Below, one piece after another: positions 16,964 to 27,174 of a stretch of 64,000 bases of DNA. The notes beneath the pieces were generated by a model. It was not told where the DNA came from, made no database searches, and saw nothing but the letters and a program-made list of their open reading frames with translations. The number at the start of each line of letters is the position of its first letter. Within the stretch, counting starts at the first letter, position 1. The DNA is from an uncultured Clostridium sp. GTDB lineage: Bacteria > Bacillota > Clostridia > Lachnospirales > Lachnospiraceae. The stretch covers positions 1 to 64,000 of the forward strand of contig CAMNRM010000007.1 of NCBI GenBank assembly GCA_946553025.1, written 5' to 3'. The position numbers and the translations under genes are program-made.

Positions 16964-18262
16964 TCAATTAAATTTTTTATTATATCTATTGCTTGAAGCA
17001 TGAATAAAAACAATCCAATAAACTAGACCTGTAATTAGATATATAAAAACAGTACCAAAAACAATCCCATATATGCCCCATTGCATAATAAAAATCCAAT
17101 CTACAACAATTTGAATCACAAAAGTAATTACTGACATTATTAAGTTAAATCTATATTTACCAATTGCAATAAGCATATTCATTGGCACCATCCTAATGCC
17201 AGCATTCATCCCTCTCATAATCCATAAACCTAATGAGATACTAACTGCATCATTATACTTATTACCATAAAAAAGTGGTAAAAAAATAGGTGTAAACAAT
17301 ATTCCACCTAGTATTCCTATAATAACCATGGCAGCATTGAGTAACCCGACCTTTATCCCATATTTAGTTATACAAATCCCTTCATTATCCATTCCAGCCG
17401 CAATTGGAAAAAAATAAACATTGATGGCTTGAGTCACCAGCAGTATCATTTGAGGAAATAAACCTGCAACCCTATAATTTGCCAATATCACTTCATCTGC
17501 AATAATATGGCTAAGTAACATATTTTCATTAAACGGTATCATTCCAGAAAATGCGTTTGCAACTACTAATGTAATTGCAATTTTCCAAAATTCTTGTTTC
17601 TGATTAGCGGATAATCTATAATGAGGAGTTTCACCTATAAACAAAAGAACAAAATGACATACATATATTAACATAAAACTCAAAACAATATATCTTGCAT
17701 AGATTAATCCAGGGGCATTCCATATTAATACAAGGACTATGCTAAAAACACATGTCAAAACGCTATAAGTAAGATTTATATAGGCATAGTGCTTATTAAA
17801 TGATTTAGAACGTATATAACATATTAAAAGATCATAAATACAATACACCACCGGATAAAGCACAGAAATAACAATATAATGCCTTGCCTGTGGAAATGGT
17901 ATTTTTATTGTTAAAAAAACACTAACAAGAATTATTGATGACAATATTTCAAAAATTATTCCACACTTTATTGCATAACTTAAATAAGCTCGATCTTGCT
18001 TTTTTTCACTTTTTCCAGCACATATTTTTAACAATGCAGAACCCATGCCTAATCCGGAGAATAATGCCAGATAGCCATATATCGTATCAGAATAACTTAG
18101 ATATGCATACTGTTGTTTATCCACAAGCCTTGCAATAACAATACTAGATAACATTGTAACTGCTTTATTTAAAAATGTTCCTGCAAATATATGTGCAAAA
18201 CCATTTCTTAATAATATTTTTGTCTGCTGTCCTATTTGTATCAAAATTCTTTCAATACTCAT
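16964..18262 (-). CDS. Wzx-like polysaccharide flippase (locus 1)
   Basis: 432 residues with 12-14 membrane helices and the start pattern of the polysaccharide transport family (FAHIFAGTFLNKAVTMLSSIVIARLV). It would flip the undecaprenyl-linked repeat unit across the membrane in a Wzx/Wzy pathway. Context supports this: the operon also holds an initiating transferase (30684) and a Wzy-like polymerase (20408). Start follows AGAGGAG. Confidence 0.85.
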   Translation of the reverse strand: MSIERILIQIGQQTKILLRNGFAHIFAGTFLNKAVTMLSSIVIARLVDKQQYAYLSYSDTIYGYLALFSGLGMGSALLKICAGKSEKKQDRAYLSYAIKCGIIFEILSSIILVSVFLTIKIPFPQARHYIVISVLYPVVYCIYDLLICYIRSKSFNKHYAYINLTYSVLTCVFSIVLVLIWNAPGLIYARYIVLSFMLIYVCHFVLLFIGETPHYRLSANQKQEFWKIAITLVVANAFSGMIPFNENMLLSHIIADEVILANYRVAGLFPQMILLVTQAINVYFFPIAAGMDNEGICITKYGIKVGLLNAAMVIIGILGGILFTPIFLPLFYGNKYNDAVSISLGLWIMRGMNAGIRMVPMNMLIAIGKYRFNLIMSVITFVIQIVVDWIFIMQWGIYGIVFGTVFIYLITGLVYWIVFIHASSNRYNKKFN

Positions 18263-18331
18263 AATTCTCCTCTTAAGAACGTCAATACAAGATAATCTAT
18301 TAAGATAAAACCTTTATAATCATGTTTTGAA

Positions 18332-19288
18332 TCAACTATGTCTGTTTTTTCTTTGAATTAAGTAATCAATATTTAACAATTCACCCAATACATCTTGTGA
18401 TCTTTCAGTTTCATGCTGATATGGTGTAAATGTAAGTTCACCAAATATCACTTGTTCATCTTCAACATATAAATCTACTCGTACATATGGAAAATCTTTT
18501 GATAATATCCTTGAAACTTCTTGCATTTCATGGAAAAGTGGCGGTACATCTATTGTCCCTGGTGCAGATTCTCCTTCCAACTCATGACAATCATTCAAAT
18601 CCATATCAACAAAACAAGATTGTACCTTATTTCCTTTTCTATCAGAAATATATTCCAAATATTTAGGTTCACCGTTAAAGCAATGAAACTTGAAATCCTC
18701 TGGAAAGTTTTTACCTATATTGGAGTGAAGCATCCTTTCACAAATGATCTTTTGTTTAGTACCATAGCAAAACAAATTACCTGAAATCTCAAAAATATAT
18801 TTTGATCGCCTAATATTTTGTTTAAGAATTTTTTTTGCTTTGTCAATGTTAAATTCCTGATTTTTCCGTTTAAAGACATGTCCTTGGCATCCATTAGCAA
18901 CCTTAATTACACATTCATCTGGCAATTCATCCCATTTTATTTCATCAATTGAATCCCAAACATAATACAATTCATTTAAAATATGTTCTAACCCTTTCGA
19001 TTTAATATATTCTCTTACTTCATATTTATTATAACATTTAGAAATCAATGAACTTTGATTATATACAAAATATTTTAACCAGAGCCTTTTTTCATGAAAA
19101 TATAATGGAGTTTTTAAATTTACCGGACGCCGCAGAACTTGTTTTTCTCGATTCATTTCATACCTTGCATGCAATTCTGGTGAAATATAAACAATTAATT
19201 TTAATATTTTCCCTTTTACTCTATTATACACATAGTAACTTTCTCTATATATCACTTTAACAAATTCAGGTATTTTGTTTCTGTCCAT
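18332..19288 (-). CDS. TupA-like ATP-grasp protein
   Basis: 318 residues resembling the TupA-like ATP-grasp family of polysaccharide loci, named from teichuronopeptide synthesis. Features are the N-terminal region LYFHEKRLWLKYFVYN, CVIKVANGCQGHVFK and a C-terminal YVRVDLYVEDEQVIFGELTFTP, the metal-binding ATP-grasp end. Such enzymes probably join an amino acid or other carboxylate to the glycan. AAGGAGATTAAGC precedes the ATG. The end of the GT4 gene before it overlaps the start. Confidence 0.8.
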   Translation of the reverse strand: MDRNKIPEFVKVIYRESYYVYNRVKGKILKLIVYISPELHARYEMNREKQVLRRPVNLKTPLYFHEKRLWLKYFVYNQSSLISKCYNKYEVREYIKSKGLEHILNELYYVWDSIDEIKWDELPDECVIKVANGCQGHVFKRKNQEFNIDKAKKILKQNIRRSKYIFEISGNLFCYGTKQKIICERMLHSNIGKNFPEDFKFHCFNGEPKYLEYISDRKGNKVQSCFVDMDLNDCHELEGESAPGTIDVPPLFHEMQEVSRILSKDFPYVRVDLYVEDEQVIFGELTFTPYQHETERSQDVLGELLNIDYLIQRKNRHS

Positions 19289-20378
19289 GCTTAATCTCCT
19301 TATTTTTCATTGTCAAATCAAGAATTACTTGTTCTACTCTATGTTTCCATTGAGATGAGTTTTTTAATGCATATTTAATATTCTCATAATACTCTATGTA
19401 CTTTTTTTGATTATAAAGTAATTGTTCTAATCCATCTGCTATTGCTGTTTCATTATCTTCAACTGTAATTCCAATTTTTAAGTTATTAATAATATTATTT
19501 TCACTACATGTTGAAATCACAGGTAAACCATAACTAATATATTCAAATAATTTAACTGATACAGCCATATCGTTATATGCATTTCTTTTCTTAGTAAGAA
19601 TTCCCACATCTGCTTTTCGGTAAAGTGGTTCTAATCCTATTCCCGAAGTATGATAGACCTCCATCCATGAAATATCACTATACTTATATTTTATCTCATT
19701 CCATTCTTTTTCTCGACAAACAACAATTAATTTTATAGTTCTATTTCTATCGTATACTATCTTCATTGCTCTAATTAGTAAGTCAAAACCATATCGTTCA
19801 GTGATTCCACCTACATAAATAACTGTATTATAAGAATGATTGAAATTTGAAATCTTATATTCTCCAGCAGGTGGTAAAGTCCTCATATCAATATATGAAA
19901 ATAAGCAATGTGATTCATCTGATGGGAAATAAACAATATCACAATATCGAACTACTCTATCAGTCAACCATTGTAAAATATCTAAATAGAATTCCTTTAA
20001 ACTATTAATAAACCCTTTTCTTCTTGGAAATAATTGAGGAAACTTTCTATAAAAATCTCTATAAAAATAGCCAGTTGGTATTCCCATATGATGAAGAGTT
20101 TTTATTAACTTACGATCTTCATGTCGCATTATTGGATAGGTTGACGATTCAATATAGCACAAATCAACTGGTTTTTTTTGTATTTCATATAAAATCCCTC
20201 TAATGTTTATTTTTCGACTAGAATCCATTTGACTTCCAGTTAGTATTATTATATCATGTCCACTTTTTTTAAATGCCTCTAACATTCGTAAAGGTCTTAT
20301 TCCTGAACCTGAATCAGTATGTCCTGTATCTACATAGCTAATAAATAATATCCTCATTTTATTTTTCTTAATTTCCAT
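19266..20378 (-). CDS. GT4-family glycosyltransferase (locus 1)
   Basis: 370 residues. The N-terminal GT-B half begins MRILFISYVDTGHTDSGSGIRP with a glycine-rich donor loop; the C-terminal half carries VIYVGGITERYGFDLLI and KLFEYISYGLPVIS, typical of group 1 transferases. Retaining transfer from a nucleotide sugar to the lipid-linked repeat unit is expected; sugars unknown. It overlaps the TupA-like gene by about 23 bases. TAAGGAGG precedes the ATG. Confidence 0.85.
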   Translation of the reverse strand: MEIKKNKMRILFISYVDTGHTDSGSGIRPLRMLEAFKKSGHDIIILTGSQMDSSRKINIRGILYEIQKKPVDLCYIESSTYPIMRHEDRKLIKTLHHMGIPTGYFYRDFYRKFPQLFPRRKGFINSLKEFYLDILQWLTDRVVRYCDIVYFPSDESHCLFSYIDMRTLPPAGEYKISNFNHSYNTVIYVGGITERYGFDLLIRAMKIVYDRNRTIKLIVVCREKEWNEIKYKYSDISWMEVYHTSGIGLEPLYRKADVGILTKKRNAYNDMAVSVKLFEYISYGLPVISTCSENNIINNLKIGITVEDNETAIADGLEQLLYNQKKYIEYYENIKYALKNSSQWKHRVEQVILDLTMKNKEIKHGQKQNT

Positions 20379-20407
20379 TTTTTCCTCCTTACTTAATGTA
20401 TTCTTTT

Positions 20408-21742
20408 TTAATTACAACTTTTGTTAAGATAAGATCGACTAAGAGGAATCATGGAAAGGTATAGCATCATAATATAAGAAAGCGAAAAAATTCCTTTAAG
20501 CAGAGCTGGAGAATTAATCACTAAAGAGCCTAAAAATAATGAAATCGCCATTATCATCTTACTATTTTTCAAACTGTATGTTGCTCTTTCAAACATTCTA
20601 AAAGCATATATATATCCAAATGTCGAAAAAATTGGCCCTGCAGAGCCAAAACAAAATACTCCCCCTCCCACCAAACCTGTATTTGCTCCCATAACCTTTC
20701 CATAATATTCTTGACCAATAATTCGTGCAATACTTGGGGAATAATATGGAGAAGGAATATCTAAAAATTTAACAACTCGATCACTTAAAGACCTTAAAAA
20801 ATCTGGTATATGTGTCAAAAAATAATCATAGTACTGTTCAGCAAGTCGATTAGGAACTACTGCAAATCTTCGAAATGTATCTGTTACAATAAAACCTGTC
20901 CGTTTTATATTCACTTCAATTAAAGAGATAAATAAAATAACTACCAAACATACAAGTAAGCGTCTATTATCTATTTCCAATATACCTGTAGCCAAAGCAA
21001 CTAACGCTAAAAATAAAACAATTCTGTTTCCCTGAAGAATAAAAATTGTCAACTCTCCAATCATTAAAACAAAAACAATTATCCATCTCTTTCGCTCAGT
21101 AAAATATGCTATTGCTGCTACCATAAAATATGCAGCCCAATATTCAAAATTTGTCAATACCCAGTGTATAGATTTCGCTGTAGCTTCTGTTCTAACACCA
21201 TACACATCAGATAAGGTTCTCATAATATTAGATAAAGATAAAAAACGCTTCATATAAATTGACATAAACAAGGTTATTCCTAAAGCTACTACCACCATAA
21301 AAAGCATATATTTTCGTGGTTCATGAGTTGTTAATACTTGACCTAAAAGACTGGATTTATGCGGTTTTAGTATTTTAGTCCAAGACATCATACCTATCCA
21401 GAATATAAAATAATAGATCATAAACTTCCAGCTTACATCGGTAACAGCCTGTTGTACAACTCCAGGAATAAAATACATCAAATTCAAAAAGAAGACTATC
21501 GTTTCTGTCATCCTCTGAATTTTAATTTTATCTATAGTACAGAAATATATGCATATTGTTTCAAATAAACAAAACATATACTTCTCCCCATTAAACTTAT
21601 ATTGAAACAATAAACCATAATAGCTTGTTAAAAATGTATCTTTAAAATAATGTAAATATAACAGGTGTACCAACATAATATAGAGCAAAATTAATATTCG
21701 AATACTACGATTTTCTTTTTCAAACCTTATTATTGTTTTCAT
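20408..21742 (-). CDS. Wzy-like oligosaccharide repeat-unit polymerase (locus 1)
   Basis: 444 residues with about 12 hydrophobic segments and a long extracytoplasmic loop in the second half, the usual layout of Wzy polymerases. Sequence identity in this class is low, so the call rests on topology, on GAGGVF-like loops (LVGGGVFCFGSAGPIFSTFG) and on the context with one Wzx and one initiating transferase. It would polymerise flipped repeat units outside the membrane. Confidence 0.75.
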   Translation of the reverse strand: MKTIIRFEKENRSIRILILLYIMLVHLLYLHYFKDTFLTSYYGLLFQYKFNGEKYMFCLFETICIYFCTIDKIKIQRMTETIVFFLNLMYFIPGVVQQAVTDVSWKFMIYYFIFWIGMMSWTKILKPHKSSLLGQVLTTHEPRKYMLFMVVVALGITLFMSIYMKRFLSLSNIMRTLSDVYGVRTEATAKSIHWVLTNFEYWAAYFMVAAIAYFTERKRWIIVFVLMIGELTIFILQGNRIVLFLALVALATGILEIDNRRLLVCLVVILFISLIEVNIKRTGFIVTDTFRRFAVVPNRLAEQYYDYFLTHIPDFLRSLSDRVVKFLDIPSPYYSPSIARIIGQEYYGKVMGANTGLVGGGVFCFGSAGPIFSTFGYIYAFRMFERATYSLKNSKMIMAISLFLGSLVINSPALLKGIFSLSYIMMLYLSMIPLSRSYLNKSCN

Positions 21743-21795
21743 TTTTTATTCACCTGCTTTTAAATGTTTAATACACAATTTTAAATTGACTTTTA

Positions 21796-22926
21796 TCATT
21801 GCAATATTTCTTTATATAATTCTGTTATTTGTTTAGCAATCACTGTTGGTGAAAAATTATCAATGGCATATTTTCTAATCTCATTAGGATCATATAAATT
21901 ATATTGATTGTAGATATCTAACATTGCCCTAACAAGAGCCTTTTGATCATTTTTATCTACTAACATTCCAACTTTTTCTTTTACAAATTCCTCTGGCCCT
22001 CCACATCTAGTGGCAATAACAGGAAGTCCCTTCATCATTGCTTCAACATAAACTACACCAAAGGTTTCTAAATCTGATGGTAATACAAAACAATCTGCTC
22101 TATCAAATTCAATGGCAATATCATCTCGTTCTAATCTACCTGTAAACAATATACGATTATTTATCGCCAAAACTTCTGCTTGTTTTTCTAAAGAACTTCT
22201 TTCGGGGCCATCTCCAACTATTATTAAATATACATTTTTATTTTGCTCGCTCACTAACTTAAATGCATCAATCAACAAATCAATCCTTTTTCTTTTAATC
22301 AGATTGGAAACAGATATATATGTAAAGTCTTGATGTGTTTCATTTTTCTTATTTAAAAATGCCTCATACGGATCTATAATATTATGTATTACTGTACATG
22401 AAACACCAGTAAGAGATTTTATTCTATCCGCCAAATTACTACTTACTGCTATAACTTTCTCTGCTGCTAAATACCCATACTTTGCACATTTTATAATCTC
22501 CAAATTTGCTTTTTCACTATCTATCGCTGTAGAATGTTCGGTAATAACCAATGGAATTTTTTTAATCTTTGCTAAATTGGCTGCAATACAGCCCATATCT
22601 GTAAAATGAGCATGTATAATATCGGGTTTTTTAACCGTTGCATACACTCTTTTATATAGAATCCTTAATGCCTTACTCCCTATTTTACAAAAAATATTCA
22701 TTGGTAGTGCTCCAATTGGCCAAGCAATTATATAAACGCAAATGCCACCTCTTATTTCTTTATATATACCAAACTTACGTTTTCTACGTATAGATCTCAA
22801 ATCAATAGCAAAAAATGTTACATTATGTCCAATGGAAGCAAGCGCCTTCGCTTGATCCCATTCAAAAATGCCATTTAATGGATATTGTTTTGTTGGCACT
22901 CCCCTAGAAATAATTAAAATATCCAT
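21796..22926 (-). CDS. GT4-family glycosyltransferase (locus 1)
   Basis: 376 residues, GT-B fold. The C-terminal domain is unmistakable: YISVSNLIKRKRIDLLIDAF, IVGDGPERSSLEKQA and FVLPSDLETFGVVYVEAMMKGLPVIAT with the EAMMKG form of the EX7E donor motif. The N-terminal HAHFTDMGCIAANLA contributes to acceptor binding. It would add one hexose-type sugar to the repeat unit; specificity is unknown. First Met is immediately followed by the DILIISRG strand, so the start is well placed. Confidence 0.88.
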   Translation of the reverse strand: MDILIISRGVPTKQYPLNGIFEWDQAKALASIGHNVTFFAIDLRSIRRKRKFGIYKEIRGGICVYIIAWPIGALPMNIFCKIGSKALRILYKRVYATVKKPDIIHAHFTDMGCIAANLAKIKKIPLVITEHSTAIDSEKANLEIIKCAKYGYLAAEKVIAVSSNLADRIKSLTGVSCTVIHNIIDPYEAFLNKKNETHQDFTYISVSNLIKRKRIDLLIDAFKLVSEQNKNVYLIIVGDGPERSSLEKQAEVLAINNRILFTGRLERDDIAIEFDRADCFVLPSDLETFGVVYVEAMMKGLPVIATRCGGPEEFVKEKVGMLVDKNDQKALVRAMLDIYNQYNLYDPNEIRKYAIDNFSPTVIAKQITELYKEILQ

Positions 22927-22977
22927 TTATACTACCCCATTAACAGAAATCTTTTTTACTCAATGTATAAACTTAAT

Positions 22978-24093
22978 TCAACTTTTTTCTGATAATTCTT
23001 GATATAATTTAATTAACTTATCTTTTTCATGGTTCCAATTAAAATAATTTTCAACAGCCTTTCTGCCATTCCTTCCCATTTCTTCTGCCTCTTGACGATG
23101 CATTAAGAGATAATTAATTGCTTTTTCTATTTCTTTTATATTATTAACAGATACACATACTCCACAATGATGCTTATTAACAATTCTATCCCATAAAGGA
23201 AAATCCGATGCTACGAACGGAATTCCCGATGCCATATATTCAAACATTTTAATTGGCAAAGAATAAATATAACTTGCGGTTGGTAATAAAAGTACCAATC
23301 CTGCCACGGCTTTTCCATAAAGTTCATTAATTGTTTCTCTTCCCACATTTCCTAAATAACTTACGTTTCCTTGTTTTTCTTTCGCATGTTCTCCTGCCAA
23401 AATAAGCGTTGCATCTACACCTTTCATAGCCTCTATCATTACTTGCTCTCCACGTATTTCACTTAAGCCTCCGGCATAGCATATTATTGCTTCTCTCCGT
23501 TCAAATGAAGTATTATGAAAAACAATATCTTCCAATTTTGGATAGTTATTTATAATAATAATTTTATGTGCACGTTCTTTAAACTGTTTTGCAATATGTG
23601 AAGTAGCAGTGACAACTGCATCAATTTGTTGCACCACATAGGTTTCATATAAACGGTAAATGTTTGAAATCAACTTTCTTAGAACAAATGGAATCCATGG
23701 TTTATCTAATATTTGAGATGGAACATCTTCATGACTATCAAAGATCACTTTTTTCCCTATTCGTTTTAATTTTAAAGCATAAGGAAGTAATTCCGGATCA
23801 TGAAAATGATAAATATCACAATCCAGCTTTTTTGCCACTTTATATACTTTATGCGAAAAGAAAAACATCCTTTCAATTCTATTTTTGGCCTCTCCACATC
23901 CAACTATTTTAATCCCATTTTTTACCTGATTTTTTCCTCGTGTTACAAGATATACTTGATATCCTGCATCTTTCAATGAAATACATTCTTTCAGATATAT
24001 TCTTACATCATTTGAACTGTGTACACTTGTAAAATGACAAACTTTTACTTTCTTTTGCATTAATTCAATACTCAACTTTCTTAATCTATTCAC
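22978..24093 (-). CDS. GT4-family glycosyltransferase (locus 1)
   Basis: About 371 residues from a GTG at 24093, or 360 from the ATG at 24060, where the first strand (KVKVCHFTSVHSSNDVRI) begins; the latter start fits the family better but has only a weak ribosome site. C-terminal motifs include YLGNVGRETINELYGKA and MFEYMASGIPFVAS. HFHDPELLPYALKLK is a family-typical acceptor-side motif. Likely adds one repeat-unit sugar. Confidence 0.85.
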   Translation of the reverse strand: MNRLRKLSIELMQKKVKVCHFTSVHSSNDVRIYLKECISLKDAGYQVYLVTRGKNQVKNGIKIVGCGEAKNRIERMFFFSHKVYKVAKKLDCDIYHFHDPELLPYALKLKRIGKKVIFDSHEDVPSQILDKPWIPFVLRKLISNIYRLYETYVVQQIDAVVTATSHIAKQFKERAHKIIIINNYPKLEDIVFHNTSFERREAIICYAGGLSEIRGEQVMIEAMKGVDATLILAGEHAKEKQGNVSYLGNVGRETINELYGKAVAGLVLLLPTASYIYSLPIKMFEYMASGIPFVASDFPLWDRIVNKHHCGVCVSVNNIKEIEKAINYLLMHRQEAEEMGRNGRKAVENYFNWNHEKDKLIKLYQELSEKS

Positions 24094-24125
24094 TTTTACT
24101 TTTCATTCAATTACTATTATTGCCT

Positions 24126-25454
24126 TTACAACCTCCAAAACCTCATCCCCGAAGCCCTCAATTCATCCATTCTATACAAGCTCTTCACATCCAACAACAC
24201 TTTTTCTGCATCAGGAAGTTCATCCTTAAACAGTTCTTTAATCTGCATCATCGACATCGAACGGAACTCATTATGTCCTACAGCGACAATAATACAATCT
24301 GCCTTTGGCACCTTATCAAAGGGAACCAGTTCCACTCCATATTCCTGTTTTGCTACTTCTTTATCGGCCCAATTATCCGTAACTACTGGCTCAATCTCAT
24401 ACTCTTTCAGCCGATTAACAATATCCACAACTTTACTATTCCGCGTGTCTGGGCAATTTTCTTTAAAAGTAAGTCCCATAATCACAACCGTTGATTTCTT
24501 AGGAGCCTTCCCGGCTTCAATCATCTCTTTAATGGCGGCATCCGCAACAAATGCTCCCATGCTGTCATTAACCTGCCGACCATTTAAAATAATCTGGCTG
24601 TGATAGCCAAGCTTCTCTGCTGCATTGGTCAGATAATAAGGGTCAACTCCTATACAATGTCCTCCGACAAGTCCCGGCTTAAATCCAAGGGCATTCCATT
24701 TTGTATTCATCCCGGCAAGTACTTCATCAGTATCAATATTCAGCTTATCGCAAATCATTGCAATCTCATTCATAAATGCAATATTGATATCTCTCTGACT
24801 GTTCTCGACTACTTTTACTGCCTCAGCCGTTTTAATTGTTGACACAGGAAATGTCCCTGCTTTAATCACAATGTCATAGACTTTCTTAACTTCTTCCGCT
24901 GTTTCCGCATCCATTCCCGACACAATTTTACGGATAGTCGTCAGTGTATGTACCCGATCGCCAGGATTAATCCGTTCTGGAGAATATCCAATTTTCCAGT
25001 CAATACCGCATTTTAATCCAGATTCATTTTCAATAATCGGGATACAGATATCTTCCGTAACTCCTGGATAAACGGTTGACTCAAACACGACAATGGAACC
25101 TGGAGTAATATTCTGTCCCACAGTTTTTGAAGCACTTTTTACAGGTCTTAAATCTGGGCTATTATCATCTTTTACCGGTGTAGGAACGGCAACAATAATA
25201 AATTTTGCTTCAGAAATGCGCTTTGGATCAGCCGTAAAATCTACAGTTGTATTTTTTATTGCCTCCCCAACTTCATTTGTTGAATCAATTCCATTCCGGT
25301 ATTCATTGATACGTTTTTCATTAATATCAAAACCAATTACCTTGACATGTTTTGCAAATTCAACAGCAATCGGCATTCCTACATAACCTAATCCTACCAG
25401 TGCAAGCTTTTCTTTTCCGGAAATCAAACCCGAATAAATATGATTAAATTCCAT
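24126..25454 (-). CDS. wbpA: UDP-HexNAc 6-dehydrogenase (WbpA/TviB type)
   Basis: About 442 residues of the UDP-glucose/GDP-mannose dehydrogenase family. The NAD-binding LALVGLGYVGMPIAVEFAK opens the protein, and the catalytic Cys lies in GGHCIGVDPYYLT. The family form matches enzymes oxidising UDP-GlcNAc to UDP-GlcNAcA. With the next four genes it completes a WbpA-B-E-D-I set, so I infer this is step one toward UDP-ManNAc(3NAc)A. The ATG at 25454 has AAGGAG upstream; the longer frame lacks one. The symbol is by pathway analogy. Confidence 0.85.
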   Translation of the reverse strand: MEFNHIYSGLISGKEKLALVGLGYVGMPIAVEFAKHVKVIGFDINEKRINEYRNGIDSTNEVGEAIKNTTVDFTADPKRISEAKFIIVAVPTPVKDDNSPDLRPVKSASKTVGQNITPGSIVVFESTVYPGVTEDICIPIIENESGLKCGIDWKIGYSPERINPGDRVHTLTTIRKIVSGMDAETAEEVKKVYDIVIKAGTFPVSTIKTAEAVKVVENSQRDINIAFMNEIAMICDKLNIDTDEVLAGMNTKWNALGFKPGLVGGHCIGVDPYYLTNAAEKLGYHSQIILNGRQVNDSMGAFVADAAIKEMIEAGKAPKKSTVVIMGLTFKENCPDTRNSKVVDIVNRLKEYEIEPVVTDNWADKEVAKQEYGVELVPFDKVPKADCIIVAVGHNEFRSMSMMQIKELFKDELPDAEKVLLDVKSLYRMDELRASGMRFWRL

Positions 25455-25468
25455 AACTTTTTCTCTCC

Positions 25469-26602
25469 TTACCTTTTTATCGCTTCCAGAACACACGCAG
25501 AAATTTCCTCAACAACATCCTCCGTAAGATAAGGATGCATGGGAAGACTAAGTACCCTTTTTGTTGCTTCAATCGTATTCGGATAATCTTTATCACTTAA
25601 TCCCATCCAGCGATAAGCTTCCTGCTGATGAAGACCTCTTGGATAATAAATCATCGAAGGGATTCCTCTTTCTTTAAGAGTCTTCTGCACTTTATCTCTT
25701 TCTTTTTGGTTTTCCAATAAAATCGTATATTGTGCCCAACTGGAATAAAATCCATCCAACACTACGGGAGTTACAACATTATTTTTTAAACGCTCTGTAT
25801 ACCACATCGCCGCTTTATTCACTGCTTCCAGTTCATACTCTGCAAATGCCTTAAATTTTGGCAAAAGGATTGCTGCCTGAAGTGTATCAAGACGGGAATT
25901 CATGCCAATTTCCCGATTATCATATTTATCCGTCGGGGATTTTCCCTGTGCACGAAGCGAGCGCAGTCTTGCATCCTCTTCGTCACTGTCCGTAAATACA
26001 GCACCTCCATCGCCATAACATCCCAATGGTTTTGCCGGGAAAAAAGATGTGGTTGATATATCACCAAATGAACCTACCCGCTTGCCCTGAATATTTCCTC
26101 CAAATCCCTGTGCTCCGTCCTCTAAAACTTTCAGCCCGTATTTTTCAGCAATCAAAAGTATCTTTTCATAATCTGCTGGTTGTCCGAAAAGATCGACCGG
26201 AACAATCACTTTAGGATTCAATTTTCCTTCACGCAATACCCGTTGAATTGCAGTTTCCAACGCTTCTGGGGAAAGATTAAAGGTAGCAAGATCAATATCC
26301 ACCAAAACAGGAGTTGCCCCTAAGATAGACGCAGTCCCGGCAGATGCAAAATAAGTAAAATCTGAAGTAAATACGGCATCTCCTGGCCCGATTCCCCAAA
26401 CCATTAAAGCAAGCTGTAATGCATCTGTTCCATTTCCACAGGCAATACAATGTTTCCGCCCTACATATGCAGCCAACTTATTTTCCAATTCCGCAACTGG
26501 TTTTCCCAGAATAAATGCTGAACTTTCAATTACTTCCTGAATTCCTGCATCAATATCTGACTTCAACGCCTGATACTGTGCTCCTAAATCTCTGAATTGC
26601 AC
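25469..26602 (-). CDS. wbpE: DegT/DnrJ aminotransferase (WbpE-like)
   Basis: 377 residues of the PLP-dependent DegT/DnrJ/EryC1/StrS family. The PLP lysine is in [20 protein letters not shown], matching 3-aminotransferases of the WbpE type; [11 protein letters not shown] and EDGAQGFGG are also present. It would aminate UDP-3-keto-GlcNAcA. I take the GTG at 26602, which follows GGAGGAGG; the longer frame from 26659 lies inside the acetyltransferase gene and has no homology. The start overlaps the upstream gene's end. Confidence 0.87.
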   Translation of the reverse strand: MQFRDLGAQYQALKSDIDAGIQEVIESSAFILGKPVAELENKLAAYVGRKHCIACGNGTDALQLALMVWGIGPGDAVFTSDFTYFASAGTASILGATPVLVDIDLATFNLSPEALETAIQRVLREGKLNPKVIVPVDLFGQPADYEKILLIAEKYGLKVLEDGAQGFGGNIQGKRVGSFGDISTTSFFPAKPLGCYGDGGAVFTDSDEEDARLRSLRAQGKSPTDKYDNREIGMNSRLDTLQAAILLPKFKAFAEYELEAVNKAAMWYTERLKNNVVTPVVLDGFYSSWAQYTILLENQKERDKVQKTLKERGIPSMIYYPRGLHQQEAYRWMGLSDKDYPNTIEATKRVLSLPMHPYLTEDVVEEISACVLEAIKR

Positions 26603-27165
26603 AATTCCTCCTCCAGACCATGGTCTGTTTTTCTGTATTGTCTTCCGCATTGACGGCAAATTAAATTTTCCTCTAATAATTCACCACATTCACACACCCA
26701 TCCCTTTTGACGGGCAGGAACCCCCAGCATTACGGCATGTGACGGAACATTTGACGTTACCACTGCCCCAGCACCTATCAGCGCCCATTTTCCGATGTTA
26801 TGTCCGCAAACAATCGTTGCATTTGCACCGATGGACGCCCCTTCTTTAACAACAGTTTTTCGATATCCTGCATGCCCTTTGGGATATTTCGCCCTTGGTG
26901 TCAAATCATTGGTAAATACACAGGATGGCCCACAAAAAACATAATCTTCAAGTTCCACTCCTTCATAAAGGGATACATTGTTTTGAACTTTTACTCCATT
27001 TCCAATATTGACGTGATTAGAAACATTAACATTTTGCCCAAAAGAACAATTTTTTCCAATCCTTGATCCTGATTGGATATGACAAAAATGCCAGACTTTC
27101 GTCCCTTCACCAATCTCTACATCTTCGTCAACAATACTTGTTGGATGAATAAAAAAACTGCCCAT
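26584..27165 (-). CDS. wbpD: Left-handed beta-helix N-acetyltransferase (WbpD-like) with C-terminal Zn ribbon
   Basis: 193 residues. Hexapeptide repeats run through residues 10-150 (for example [53 protein letters not shown]), the LbH_WbpD pattern, with the catalytic region [17 protein letters not shown]-terminal CxC plus CxxC motif (CECGELL, CRQCGR) suggests a small zinc ribbon, a less usual addition. It would acetylate the 3-amino group made by WbpE. A GAGGTGAG site precedes the ATG. Confidence 0.87.
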   Translation of the reverse strand: MGSFFIHPTSIVDEDVEIGEGTKVWHFCHIQSGSRIGKNCSFGQNVNVSNHVNIGNGVKVQNNVSLYEGVELEDYVFCGPSCVFTNDLTPRAKYPKGHAGYRKTVVKEGASIGANATIVCGHNIGKWALIGAGAVVTSNVPSHAVMLGVPARQKGWVCECGELLEENLICRQCGRQYRKTDHGLEEELCNSEI

Positions 27166-27174
27166 CTTCTCACC